A stretch of 64,000 nt of DNA, from assembly GCF_025562715.2 (NCBI RefSeq), contig NZ_JAPFCC010000001.1:2188501-2252500 (forward strand), written 5' to 3'. Origin of the DNA: Endozoicomonas gorgoniicola. GTDB lineage: Bacteria > Pseudomonadota > Gammaproteobacteria > Pseudomonadales > Endozoicomonadaceae. The position numbers and the translations under genes were made by a program. This document shows positions 16,191 to 26,003 of this stretch, piece by piece; position 1 is the first letter of the stretch, and every line of letters starts with the position of its first letter. The notes under the pieces are model-generated. The model worked only from the letters and a program-made list of their open reading frames with translations, made no database searches and was not told the DNA's origin.

Positions 16191-17981
16191 GTAACTGCTC
16201 ATATTCCATTGGCAAGAACCGTTTCCTGATAGCCTGATGCCTTCAGGATGAGATGCCCCAGCTGCGGAATCAGATTGGTTCCAGTCAGCCTGTCCCTGAG
16301 ATAGTTGGCAAAGGACACCCCGTGTTGTTTACAGGTCTTTTTCAAACTGGCAAAGGTGTCGCGGCATTTCCTCCCAAGTTTACTCCGGGTACCACCGCTA
16401 ACCTTTCGCCGTTTCACATACTCTCTGATCTGCCTCTCGCTCAGGTTGTTGTGCAGTGGCAGCCACGGATACTCAAGAACCAATAACAGCTCTTCCCTGA
16501 CAACCATCAGTTTGCCCAACTCAGCCTGCAAGGCAGGGTAGTCAACCCGCTGTGTTACCCAACGATCAAACTCCTGGTAGAGCTTCTGTTTCTCCTTGTC
16601 CGTTGGTTTTTTCTGGTAGGCCTCAATGTCGTCGTAGAGGCACCAGTACTGATCCTGCACGGTGTCACGGGCGGCTCGTTCCAGGTCATTGGCCGGTATC
16701 AGCTTGTCCATGTTTCTTCCCGCATGGTACCAACACAGCGAATGCTGAAAGGCTGTATCAAACTGCCGGGCTCCATCGCTATGGATAATCAGGTTCTCAA
16801 GGCGATGATTGAGCATCAATGCGGCCTTTAAAACACCCTCTGTCGCCCAGCGCCTTTGTTGCGGGGCAGCACAACCAATGCTGTTAAGGAAGCTCTCCCA
16901 CTCTTCTTCTGTTGAGAAACGCTTCTCGCCGCATTCGGATAGCGCAGTGATCCACTTCTTCGACACATCAACCTGATTCTCCATGTAGTCAATGGCAACG
17001 TCGTTGAGAAGATAAAGCCGCTGCTGCCCTTGCAGACAGCCCAGGAAATTAATCCTGCTCTTACTGTCGCTGCTATGGAAGTAGGAAAAATAAGGGTTGC
17101 CGATAAACAGGCAGTAGCCGTTTTTTCCTTGGTGGCGAGCACCTGTGTCGTCGGCCTGGAGATAATCAGAGCAAGTCAGCCCTGCTTCCAGCAATTCTTC
17201 TTTTTCCTGGTGGAAAATATCATGGCCTTTCGTCAGGATGTTGCTCAGGGAACCTTCTGATATTGAGCATCCATGGTCGTGCAGCCAAGATAGCAGTAGT
17301 GGCTGTGTCGTACTGCATGAATGATAAAAATCCAGCAGATGGGCTTTCAGGTTGTCGCCAAAACGGTCTTTCACATGATCAGGTAGCGGGGCTGACACCC
17401 CGCCTTCCGGAGTTGTGTAATACTCACGCCTGTAGCGAGTAGTGACAAAACGCAAGTCCAGCTCAGTATGGAAAAAGTCGATATAGCACTTGAAGCGCCA
17501 GTTCTCACCGGGAGCAGCGATTGAACAGATTTCCTCTCGGTCAACAGTCATTGGTGGTGCAGCGGTTTCACCGGCTTCTTGTGATCGTGGTCGTTTACTT
17601 TTCGGCGGACGATCAGTGTCACTTTTCCCGGCAGCCTGATCAGTGTCTTCCGCAGAAGAGCTGTCTTCCTGATCATCGCCCTTGTCCGAGACATTAGGCC
17701 TGATTTTAGGCTTGCCCTTGTGCTTCTTCAGGTGGCGAATTTCTGCTCGAAGCTGTTCGTTCTCTTCGACCAGCTGTTCGATCTGAACGCGCTGCCTTTC
17801 AATTTGCACAGATTGCTTCTCGACCGTGTCGAGAAGGTTTTTGACGAATGAACGCAACTGTTCATTGTCTGTACTGGAGAATAGTGAGTCAGGCAGGTGC
17901 ATACGGTGAAATATACGAAAGATCAGGATAACTTTCTTTGACCTGTAGAGGTTGATTTGCCAGTCAATTTTGAGCAGTTAC
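16191..17981 (-). mobile_element. IS66-type element a, copy 2 (1791 bp, no TSD)
   Basis: Same length, ends and transposase as the element at 7830-9620, but inverted. The flanks ATATTTAA (16183-16190) and GCGGATTC (17982-17989) do not match. A lost duplication means a deletion or rearrangement on at least one side after insertion. Consistent with this, a cassette gene lacks its start on one side and istA lacks its start on the other. Confidence 0.92.
16199..17902 (-). CDS. IS66-type transposase (567 aa), copy 2
   Basis: The translated sequence is identical to that of 7909-9612: N-terminal coiled coil, charged linker, IS66-type DDE region with LQADDTGARHQG and NNLSERQIREYVKRRKVSGG. The gene looks intact. 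The two inverted identical copies 8 kb apart could also recombine and invert the segment between them. Confidence 0.88.
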   Translation of the reverse strand: MHLPDSLFSSTDNEQLRSFVKNLLDTVEKQSVQIERQRVQIEQLVEENEQLRAEIRHLKKHKGKPKIRPNVSDKGDDQEDSSSAEDTDQAAGKSDTDRPPKSKRPRSQEAGETAAPPMTVDREEICSIAAPGENWRFKCYIDFFHTELDLRFVTTRYRREYYTTPEGGVSAPLPDHVKDRFGDNLKAHLLDFYHSCSTTQPLLLSWLHDHGCSISEGSLSNILTKGHDIFHQEKEELLEAGLTCSDYLQADDTGARHQGKNGYCLFIGNPYFSYFHSSDSKSRINFLGCLQGQQRLYLLNDVAIDYMENQVDVSKKWITALSECGEKRFSTEEEWESFLNSIGCAAPQQRRWATEGVLKAALMLNHRLENLIIHSDGARQFDTAFQHSLCWYHAGRNMDKLIPANDLERAARDTVQDQYWCLYDDIEAYQKKPTDKEKQKLYQEFDRWVTQRVDYPALQAELGKLMVVREELLLVLEYPWLPLHNNLSERQIREYVKRRKVSGGTRSKLGRKCRDTFASLKKTCKQHGVSFANYLRDRLTGTNLIPQLGHLILKASGYQETVLANGI

Positions 17982-17982
17982 G

Positions 17983-18786
17983 CGGATTCGATCTCCCAAA
18001 GATAAAGGTAAGGTCGAGTCTGCTGTCCAGGTAGTTGAACGGTGGATACTGGCGCGTTTACGTCACCAGACATTCTTCTCCCTGGCTTCACTCAATGAGG
18101 CTATTGTAAGGTCACTGACAGGACTGAATAACCAACCGTTTCAGAAATTGTCCGGTAGTCGTCGTTCATTGTTTGACTCTCTCGATAAGCCTGCACTGCG
18201 CCCATTGCCTGAAACGCGTTATCAATACGCAGAATGGAAGGAGGCACGAGTACATATTGACTACCACGTAGAGGTCGACAAACACTACTACTCAGTCCCT
18301 TATCAGCTGGTCAAAAAGCAATTAAGTGTACGCATGACCAGTCAGACGATTGAGTGCTTCCATAAGGGGCAGAGAGTCGCCAGCCACCGCCGTTCGCAGC
18401 ATAAGGGCAGGCATACTACTCAAGCCAGCCACATGCCGGAAAAGCACCGTAAATATACCGAGTGGACACCAGAACGAATGCAAAGCTGGGCGGCAAAAAT
18501 CGGACCTGAAACCGCAGCCGTCATCCAACGCGTCCTTGCAACACGGCGTTATCCTGAACTGAGTTACCGAAGTTGTCAGGGCATCATCCGTTTAGCCAAA
18601 GGCTACGGTAACGACCGACTTGAAAACGCCTGTCGTCGTGCGCTTTATGCTGATACCTGCTCCTACCGCAGCATAGAGTCAATCCTGAAGCACAATCTCG
18701 ATCAGCAACCGCTTCCAGAACTGGAGCCAGAGGCGATGTTGCCTGATGAGCACGAGAACCTTCGGGGTTCAGACTACTTTAACTAA
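17983..18786 (+). pseudogene. istA: 5'-truncated istA of an IS21-family element
   Basis: Open frame from the IS66 border reads RSPKDKGKVESAVQVVERWI and continues to a stop at 18786. This is the C-terminal half of an IstA transposase: the K-GKVE helix that follows the catalytic Glu, then the LNxxPFQKLxGSRRxLFxxLDKPAL segment. The catalytic Asp residues and the N-terminal HTH are missing, so it cannot transpose. The first internal ATG (18148) is not a real start. Confidence 0.85.
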
Positions 18787-18805
18787 CGACGGCAGGAGAA
18801 TAAAA

Positions 18806-19561
18806 ATGTTAATGAACCCTACGATGGAAAAGCTTCAGGCTCTAAAACTTACCGGTATGCTAGAAGCATTGGATGAGCAGCTTAAAAGTCTTGATATAGA
18901 ACAGATGTCGTTCGATGAACGGCTCGGCTTAATGATTGACCGTGAAGTGATAGCAAGGGATAACCGGCGTTTAAAAACACGGCTTAAAAAAGCACGACTA
19001 CGTCATGATGCCTGCATGGAAGACATAGACTATCGTCACCCCAGAGGCCTTAGACGAGACCAGATGCAGCAGTTGCTATCCAGCCACTGGATACGGGAGC
19101 ATCAGAACGTGATCATTACAGGGCCGACGGGTGTGGGAAAAACCTGGCTGGCCTGTGCAATGGCACAGAAGGCCTGCCGGGATGGTTACACCGTGCAGTA
19201 CCTCAGACTGCCGAGATTACTACAGGATCTGAACCTGGCAAGGGCTGACGGTCGCTATGTGAAACTGATGGCAGCACTGGCAAAAACTGACCTTCTTCTT
19301 TTAGACGACTGGGGACTATCACCTCTGACAGAAAGCCAGCGACGTGACCTGTTGGAAATAGTAGAAGACCGGCACAATGTAAAAAGCACCCTGGTCACCA
19401 GTCAGATGCCGGTAGATCACTGGCATGAATTGATCGGTGATCCAACACTGGCAGATGCCATTCTGGACAGGCTGATTCACAACGCTCACCGGGTGCCACT
19501 TAAGGGTGACTCCCTGCGCAAGAAACAGTCAAAACTGGCAAAGTCAGAACTTACGTCCTAA
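18806..19561 (+). CDS. istB: IstB, IS21-family ATPase helper
   Basis: A 251-residue AAA+ ATPase that helps IstA choose and bend target DNA. Walker A is GPTGVGKTWLACAMA (about residue 110) and the Walker B region is LLLLDDWG. The N-terminal segment MEKLQALKLTGMLEALDEQL is typical of IstB. The start at 18806 has AGGAG 9 bases upstream and follows istA by 19 bases, the usual coupled order. IstB is intact but its partner is truncated, so the pair is probably inactive. Confidence 0.9.
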   Translation: MLMNPTMEKLQALKLTGMLEALDEQLKSLDIEQMSFDERLGLMIDREVIARDNRRLKTRLKKARLRHDACMEDIDYRHPRGLRRDQMQQLLSSHWIREHQNVIITGPTGVGKTWLACAMAQKACRDGYTVQYLRLPRLLQDLNLARADGRYVKLMAALAKTDLLLLDDWGLSPLTESQRRDLLEIVEDRHNVKSTLVTSQMPVDHWHELIGDPTLADAILDRLIHNAHRVPLKGDSLRKKQSKLAKSELTS

Positions 19562-19596
19562 GCTGCTATCCGATGCGTCGCTGCGCTCCGAAGAGG

Positions 19597-19664
19597 GGTG
19601 GCCGGATACACTGGAACAGGTGGCCGGATGTTACCGGAATGGGTGGCCGAATGCGCTGGAATAC
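19597..19664. repeat. Triple repeat at the right end of the IS21-family element
   Basis: Three imperfect copies, about 22-23 bases each, start at 19597, 19619 and 19642 (GGTGGCCGGATACACTGGAA, GGTGGCCGGATGTTACCGGA, GGTGGCCGAATGCGCTGGAA). IS21 elements carry several transposase-binding repeats at each end. The left-end set has been lost together with the start of istA. Confidence 0.65.
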
Positions 19665-20399
19665 CCAACGGTTACTGGGAAAAATTTGAGAGGGCAGATA
19701 ATAATCCCTACCAGTAAGGGTTTTGCGGTATCCAGAAACGGAAGCATTTTCGTCTACGAAGCAGGCAATAAACAAGTTGCCAGCTTTACTCCACCTGATG
19801 GCTATCATGTAGCACGCTTCCAAAATGGTGATATTGCCAGTACAGGGTATATTCTTGTTGAGCGTGACGAGCCCGAAAAAGGGTCTGTCGATGAGCTGAT
19901 GAACTTTGGCACTCTTGGCAATCTTATGGGCATTTCTGAAGTCTCTGACTACATGCTGGTTGGACTGAATAATGGCAAATCCATTCCTCTCGTTATGACT
20001 ACAGGAGGAAAGACTACCGGGTTCCACTCCGGTTGTGTCAAGAAAAATGATTTTATCAATGAGTGCGCTCAAGCAGAGTTCAGAAATTCACTCTATGAAA
20101 AGGATGGTAGCCCAAATATGGGGCACTATTACTGCCGTGTAAGTTGGTACGATACTCCCGAAGGGAGTTTTTCTATTTCCATGGAGCAAGGCAGTAAGAA
20201 AATAAATATCAGAAGCCTTGATACTGAGGAAAAAGCAACCCTCTTTGAAAGGTCTCTTGGCATTAATGATTATGTTGTTTCTCAGGATAGCTCTAGTAAA
20301 TTGACAGTTAAGGCAAAACTTGCATTTTCTTTAAAAGAGGTGCCTGATGCCGTCGATTTCTGGAGGAAGAATAAAGACTTGATGGCAGCTCAGAAGTAA
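19665..20399 (+). pseudogene. Unknown protein, 5' end replaced by the IS21-type element
   Basis: The frame is open from inside the IS21 end to a stop at 20399. The native part, about 240 codons, begins near GQIIIPTSKGFAVSRNGSIF. It has beta-rich sequence (VYEAGNKQVASFTPPDGYH, ISMEQGSKKINIRS) and Cys residues but no domain I can name. The IS21-type insertion removed the beginning, so secretion or localisation cannot be judged. A terminator hairpin follows at 20424, which supports a real gene end. Confidence 0.5.
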
Positions 20400-20423
20400 T
20401 CATACTCACATAGTTCCCCACCC

Positions 20424-20455
20424 ACGAGCTGGGAATCATATTTCCAGCTCGTTTT
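20424..20455 (+). terminator. Rho-independent terminator
   Basis: A ten-base stem ACGAGCTGGA/TCCAGCTCGT with a short loop is followed by TTTT. It lies 25 bases after the stop at 20399 on the same strand. Confidence 0.75.
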
Positions 20456-20732
20456 AAGAGAGCTTCACGTACCCAAATAAAACACCCCGCAACATTGACA
20501 ACAATGGCGAGGCCGAGTGACTTTGTTCCTGTACTCAATGCTTGGTTTTCTTATCTTCCGTGGACTCACCTTCCGTGTGATGCCTGATACTTTGTCGGCA
20601 TCTGAAGGTTGCCCTTCTACTGTTCACTGGAACAACCTTAGGGTACGTATTTTCCGGTGCAAAAATATTGATCTACATCAATGTATCAATGTTTTGTTTG
20701 TTCTCAACATTTCAATTCCTATCACGCTTTTT

Positions 20733-20822
20733 TTACCGAGCCGAACCTAAATAACTTGCCACCACATCCTTCCTTTGATGCCCAAGCACCAGGGCTATGG
20801 CCTCTCTCGCTTTACTATCGAC
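20733..20822 (-). pseudogene. C-terminal relic of a tyrosine recombinase
   Basis: Thirty codons up to the IS border read VDSKAREAIALVLGHQRKDV then VASYLGSAR and a stop. This matches the end of the recombinase at 4789-5805 (QAREAIVKQLGHNRIQVVSAYLG), including the late His and the Tyr nucleophile. The IS66-type element starts right at 20823, and the rest of the gene is not found on its other side, so a deletion followed insertion. Confidence 0.75.
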
Positions 20823-22621
20823 GTAACTTTTCTACAAACCGCTTCAAAATCAGCAATTAAGACACCACTTTTCCCTATTGTTGCCTCCAATTGTTATACC
20901 TTTGGCGGATCATGATTACGCATTTCACAAAGCCGCTCCTCACTCATTAACCAGGGCAGATAAGGAGTGAGATCATCAGGTGGCTTCCTGCCATTTATGG
21001 CACAAGCCTCAAGATAGGCACCCAGCCAGATTTTTGGATTAATATCCCAAAGCTTTAGCGTCATAAAAACGCTGAACAGAAAAGCGGCTATATCAGCACT
21101 CCATACGCTGCCAGAGCCGTAGTAATTCTTCCTGCCAACGACACCTGTGCGCAGTGCTTGCTCTGCAGCGTTGTTATCCATGGGGATACCGGGGTTAGTG
21201 ACAAAGCGGGTCAATCCTTCCCAGTGATTCTGCAGACTTTCGAGCACTTTTTTCGCTCTGACTCGCAGTTTAGGACGATTAAGTTCCTGATCCCTCCGGG
21301 TTGCCATCTGCTCTACCTGATGTTCAAGCCGTAACTGCTGTGTTGCTAGCTGCTCTGGTTCATCAAGCACTTCAAGTCGCTGACTATTAAGATGATATAA
21401 ACGACCAATCCTGTTCACCCAGGTGGCGCTCCACTTCTCCAACTCCGGATCACCTCGTTGAGCGTCAATAAAATCCCGCCTGACGTGAGCCCAGCAGAAA
21501 GCTAAATCAATAGAAACTACATCATTCGCGAGTTTCTTGTAGGCTGAGTATCGGTCACACACCAATGTACCAGCCCCGTCACCAATGACTGACTTCGGTA
21601 CGACAGCCGCGCGGGAGTCAGCAATACTGAAATAAACCGCCTGGTCACAGAGAAATACCCACAGCCAATGTTTGTGGGAACCTGTCGTCTCATGTGCCCA
21701 GGTGATCCACCGGGTTTCATCAGCATGCCACTGATCGCTACTGGCGACGAATTCCCGAGTAGCTTCGGCTACCGGCTCAAAAAAGGGCGTTATAGCTTCC
21801 AGGCCAAAGGAGATGGTCGCCTGCGGCAGTTCCAGTCCCTGAGTCTTATAAGACTCAAGTTGCCTGTTTATGGGGATGCCGTATGCGTACTTATTCAGCA
21901 ACAGCTCCACCCAGACAGAAATACCAAGCTTTCCTCTGTTGATGAGTCTTGGTGGAGGTGGTGGAGTAGTAATATTGGGCGTTTCAGGGCACTGGCAGGT
22001 TTTTTGGTAATGCCTTCGGTGATAGCGACGAACGTGAGCCTTAACTTCAACTTCAATTACGTCGCAGCTGTCGTCATTGAAAAAAGACTTGAATGGCCGG
22101 TGGCAGACTGTACAACACTGTTTGTCCACTGGTAAGTCTACAGACTCATGAACCACTGGCAGGTTGTTGTGAAGATGGCGACCAGAACCGGGGACTCCGG
22201 GCTGGTGACCTCGTTTTCGATTTGAAGGTGGCCGGGTAGTATTGCCACTTTTCTTTGAAGAAGAACTGGTCTTCTCTGATTTACGACCGAAAAGCAAGTG
22301 CTTCATGTGTGCCAGTTCTGATTTCAGATCAGCGACCTGGGTGTTCAACCCAGCTATTTCGGCTTTATGCTGAGCGATAAGAGAGGCATTTTTAGCCAGT
22401 ACTTTTTGCTCTCGGCCACAGGCCGCCTTCCACATGGCATGCCAGAGGTTGGCCTGCTGTTTTAGCTGGATGTGTTCCTGCTTGGTGAGGATGACCTGCG
22501 AGGTAGCGAAGGGGGCAGGCAGTAATGCAGGTGTTGTGCTTGATCCTGAAACATGAGCATTTTGCATACTCTAAAAGTAGACGACTTTGAGCTGATGTTT
22601 AGTGGTTTGTAGAATAGTTAC
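20823..22621 (-). mobile_element. IS66-type element b, full copy (1799 bp)
   Basis: The ends are inverted repeats GTAACTTTTCTACAAACC (left) and, read inward, GTAACTATTCTACAAACC (right). The flanks CTATCGAC and GTTCCAGT do not match, so no duplication remains. It carries one long transposase gene and abuts a partial copy of itself on the right. Confidence 0.88.
20894..22567 (-). CDS. IS66-family transposase (557 aa)
   Basis: Typical long IS66 TnpC. A coiled-coil and leucine-zipper N-terminus (about residues 30-100) contains the HLLFGRKSEK signature. A Cys-rich zinc-binding segment (CCTVCHRPF, CQCPE) follows. The catalytic domain has SSDQWHADETRW (first Asp), LVCDRYSAYKKL (second Asp) and NNAAEQALRTGVVGRKNYYG (Glu). 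No tnpA or tnpB is present. The start is the ATG at 22567. It appears intact. Confidence 0.9.
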   Translation of the reverse strand: MQNAHVSGSSTTPALLPAPFATSQVILTKQEHIQLKQQANLWHAMWKAACGREQKVLAKNASLIAQHKAEIAGLNTQVADLKSELAHMKHLLFGRKSEKTSSSSKKSGNTTRPPSNRKRGHQPGVPGSGRHLHNNLPVVHESVDLPVDKQCCTVCHRPFKSFFNDDSCDVIEVEVKAHVRRYHRRHYQKTCQCPETPNITTPPPPPRLINRGKLGISVWVELLLNKYAYGIPINRQLESYKTQGLELPQATISFGLEAITPFFEPVAEATREFVASSDQWHADETRWITWAHETTGSHKHWLWVFLCDQAVYFSIADSRAAVVPKSVIGDGAGTLVCDRYSAYKKLANDVVSIDLAFCWAHVRRDFIDAQRGDPELEKWSATWVNRIGRLYHLNSQRLEVLDEPEQLATQQLRLEHQVEQMATRRDQELNRPKLRVRAKKVLESLQNHWEGLTRFVTNPGIPMDNNAAEQALRTGVVGRKNYYGSGSVWSADIAAFLFSVFMTLKLWDINPKIWLGAYLEACAINGRKPPDDLTPYLPWLMSEERLCEMRNHDPPKV

Positions 22622-23414
22622 GTTCCAGTCCCTGAGTCTTATAAGACTCAAGTTGCCTGTTTATGGGGATGCCGTATGCGTACTTATTCAGCAACAGCTC
22701 CACCCAGACAGAAATACCAAGCTTTCCTCTGTTGATGAGTCTTGGTGGAGGTGGTGGAGTAGTAATATTGGGCGTTTCAGGGCACTGGCAGGTTTTTTGG
22801 TAATGCCTTCGGTGATAGCGACGAACGTGAGCCTTAACTTCAACTTCAATTACGTCGCAGCTGTCGTCATTGAAAAAAGACTTGAATGGCCGATGGCAGA
22901 CTGTACAACACTGTTTGTCCACTGGTAAGTCTACAGACTCATGAACCACTGGCAGGTTGTTGTGAAGATGGCGACCAGAACCGGGGACTCCGGGCTGGTG
23001 ACCTCGTTTTCGATTTGAAGGTGGCCGGGTAGTATTGCCACTTTTCTTTGAAGAAGAACTGGTCTTCTCTGATTTACGACCGAAAAGCAAGTGCTTCATG
23101 TGTGCCAGTTCTGATTTCAGATCAGCGACCTGGGTGTTCAACCCAGCTATTTCGGCTTTATGCTGAGCGATAAGAGAGGCATTTTTAGCCAGTACTTTTT
23201 GCTCTCGGCCACAGGCCGCCTTCCACATGGCATGCCAGAGGTTGGCCTGCTGTTTTAGCTGGATGTGTTCCTGCTTGGTGAGGATGACCTGCGAGGTAGC
23301 GAAGGGGGCAGGCAGTAATGCAGGTGTTGTGCTTGATCCTGAAACATGAGCATTTTGCATACTCTAAAAGTAGACGACTTTGAGCAGATGTTTAGTGGTT
23401 TGTAGAATAGTTAC
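22622..23414 (-). mobile_element. IS66-type element b, partial tandem copy
   Basis: This 793-bp stretch repeats the 5' part of the neighbouring full element almost exactly (from the right inverted repeat inward to the segment at 21829). Its other part is missing; it ends where the full copy begins. The transposase frame 22599-23360 stops after TQGLERNYSTNH because it runs into the adjacent terminal repeat. It is a dead remnant and marks a deletion or a second insertion event. Confidence 0.85.
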
Positions 23415-25028
23415 GACTGACTCAGCGCTTCCCTCCTGTTGGGCTTCTTGTAACTGGCTTTGTAGGTCACGGTTCCGGCTCTCAAAGCGTCGCCTTTCAA
23501 TAGACTCCTGCTTGCCCTGAAGCTGATCCAGTTCGTCCTGCATACTTTCCAGCGTACTGCGAGTACTGTTGCCCAGCTGCTCCATACTGTCTTCTGCCTG
23601 ATCGATGGCATCCGTCAGGCGGTCAAGGTCTTGATGGTTAAGCAAGTCCAGAGAGTGCGCAGCGGATCGTCCGGCGTAAGCGAGGTTCTGTGCGGTCAGG
23701 GTGCCGTCTTCATAACCGGATAGCAGTGACTCCAGCGTGACTTTCTGCTGTAAAAACTGGGCTTTCACATAAGCGGCATTGGCGGCGGTATCCGATAGCC
23801 AGCTACCAATCCCGGTGGGGTCGAAGCTTCCGGTAACGTTCGCAAGCCGACCCGCTTCTTCCTTCGCTGCCTGTAACTCATGCTTTAACCGGCCTAACTG
23901 GTCAAGGGTATCGCTGGTATCAATTTGGGTGGCACCCTGCATGGCCAGAAAAGCGTCTTCCGCCTGTGCGCTCAGGGCATGGAGTTCGGCGGTAGTTCGG
24001 TTGAAGACCCCTGCCAGACCGGAACCGGTGGTTTTCAGTTTGTCGTTATTGTGGGTTATTTCAGTATTGAGACCGCCTATCTCTTTGCCCAGTGATTGAG
24101 CAACCTGTGTCACTTCCTGAAGCTTTTGCTTAACCCGTTCCAGTGCTTCCGTGTATTCGTCATGTGTCAGCGTGCCGTTGCTGTAGGCTTCGGCCAGTGC
24201 CACGCCAAGGTCAGCCAGCTCAGTGCGGGTTTCGGCAGCGTCTATTTGTTTCAGGGCATCGGCAGCATCGGCAAACGCAGATTGTGCGGTCTGGGCGACT
24301 TCTTCAGCGGCGGGTTTGACCTGTTGGTAATTATCCAGTAGCTGGTCAATGGTCTTTTTATTATGCTGCCGGACTTTTTGCTGGGATTGTTCGTTATTTC
24401 TGACAAGGCTGTCGCCTATATACGATAAGGCATCATTCACATCCGCAGCGTCCTGCTTGACCTTCGCTGCAAAGTCATTGCTCATGGCATCCAGCGTGGC
24501 GGTAATGGCTGCGGTTTTTGCAGCCATTTCATCGGCATTGACCGCTTTAAACAGGCTGGACAAACCGCTGGTAATGGAAGCAAAGGTCGCAGTCACCACA
24601 GCACCAAAACCGTTCACCCCCACCATAAAGCCATTAAAGAACAGTTTGACGGTGGAGCCGGTTATCTCAAAGGCTGACCGGGCATCGCTCAAAGCGGTGC
24701 TGACTGTACGGAAACCGTCTTTTATCCCGGAAACAACCCCTTCAATGGTGACACCGGAGAGCGATGCCTTGATACTCTCTGCCATGCTGATAAAGCCATC
24801 ACTGATGGATTGTGCAACAGCAGCCAGTTTGCCGTTATCCGTTAATTCCTGAATGCTGACGGCAAAGCTTTTTAGCTGACCTTTGACGTAATCCAGCCAG
24901 CCGGAATCGGCAATCTGCCCTTTGAATTTCAGCCACTCATCGGACATATTCGCCATCAAGCCTGACAGCAGGCTCATGTTAGCGGCAGCGGCTCCTTCGC
25001 TGGATTTGCCGATCTCTTCAATCAGCAA
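23415..25028 (-). pseudogene. Phage tail tape-measure gene, cut at both ends
   Basis: About 538 codons of a long helical protein with repeated Ala/Gln/Ser-rich coiled-coil sequence. The segment EEIGKSSEGAAAANMSLLSG and DSGWLDYVKGQLKSF is typical of tail tape-measure proteins, which set tail length and chaperone DNA injection. The 3' end is replaced by the IS66-type remnant at 23414. The 5' end has no proper start: it runs straight out of the tail-tube gene in another frame. A deletion joined the two genes, so no normal tail can be made. Confidence 0.75.
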
Positions 25029-25552
25029 CTTTCCACTAATGCCTGCACCATATTGGAGGCAATGGGCGTGTAACTGACTTTTACACCTTTATTATCAATG
25101 CCACTATTCACCAGCACCTTGATGCCGGACTTGGTCAGTTCATAATCCACACCCGCCACCAGTTCGGTATCCGTACTGTCTTTGACGGTGACCAATTGCT
25201 TCAAGTCCGGCAGATGGTTAAACGGGATCAGTTCATCTTCAACACCATGACTCGGCAACAGTTCATCAGTGACCGGAGTTGTGGTCGCAGCCGTCATACT
25301 CCCACGCAGGGCAAGGGAGATATTCGAGGCGGTAAAGTCATTAGCGACAATGCTTGCCGTAACACTGGACACCCGGCTGAGTACATTGCGGTTACCGCCA
25401 CCGCCCAGATAGTTTTTCAGCTCTTTACGGTCTTCTTCAAAGCTGAAGGTAAATTCGCTGACGTTGCCAATAGGCAGCAGTGGCGCGGACTGGTCGTAGG
25501 GTTGCAGGTGGATGGAACCGGCACCAATGAAACTGCGGTCGATTGTGGACAT
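25022..25552 (-). pseudogene. Phage tail-tube protein, C-terminus lost by deletion
   Basis: Starts at ATG 25552 behind GGAG (MSTIDRSFIGAGSIHLQPYD). The body is beta-rich with NVSEFTFSFEEDRKEL and DYELTKSGIKVLV, as in siphovirus major tail proteins. After SNMVQALVES the frame enters tape-measure sequence and stops within one codon. The normal C-terminal part of a tail protein is absent. I infer one deletion that removed the end of this gene and the beginning of the tape-measure gene. Confidence 0.65.
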
Positions 25553-25601
25553 AGGAAGTCTCCTGTTGGATTTATTTTTGGGATGGTTGTCGGAGTGCGA
25601 T

Positions 25602-26003
25602 TTAGAAGACGACTTCAAGGTTCACAGACATATCTGCAAACGAGAGCTGCCCGTTGCCGGGAGCAATATCGAACTGAGTCTCAGAAAAGCTGATTTTACG
25701 GACACCTTCAAAGCGGGCGTTATTGAGCAGTGACCGGATCGTTCGGGCAATGGTCATCAGCTCATAAGTGGTATCAGGCTGCGTCCGGTAAACGCCGCTG
25801 ACCGTTAATTCCAGCCGATACTTTGCCCGTTTACCCTGCCGTTCCAGTTCCCGGATACTGTCCAGCTGTACCAGAATGGCTGGGGGCTCAATATCCGGAA
25901 GGTCAGCGATGGAATAGCCAAGCAACACCGGAAAACGACTCTCTTCCAGTTTGGCGACCAGGGCTTTGATGATCTGTTCATCGGGATTCGATGTTGAAGG
26001 CAT
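25602..26003 (-). CDS. Phage tail terminator, lambda gpU-like
   Basis: A 133-residue protein with the size and order of lambda gpU, which caps the tail tube and fixes its length. Features are the N-terminal helix EQIIKALVAKLEESRFPVLL and alternating beta strands (YRLELTVSGVYR, GQLSFADMSVNLEVVF). It overlaps the gpZ-like gene by 26 bases and precedes the tail-tube gene, the normal siphovirus order. No lesion is seen. Confidence 0.65.
   Translation of the reverse strand: MPSTSNPDEQIIKALVAKLEESRFPVLLGYSIADLPDIEPPAILVQLDSIRELERQGKRAKYRLELTVSGVYRTQPDTTYELMTIARTIRSLLNNARFEGVRKISFSETQFDIAPGNGQLSFADMSVNLEVVF

Noticed and set aside
19506..19664. Start of the unknown gene inside istB
   Set aside because: The ATG at 19506 is within istB and the frame crosses the IS21 terminal repeats, so it is not the native start.
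22599..23360. 253-residue transposase as a separate gene
   Set aside because: It is the front part of the IS66-type transposase cut by a deletion and has no catalytic domain.
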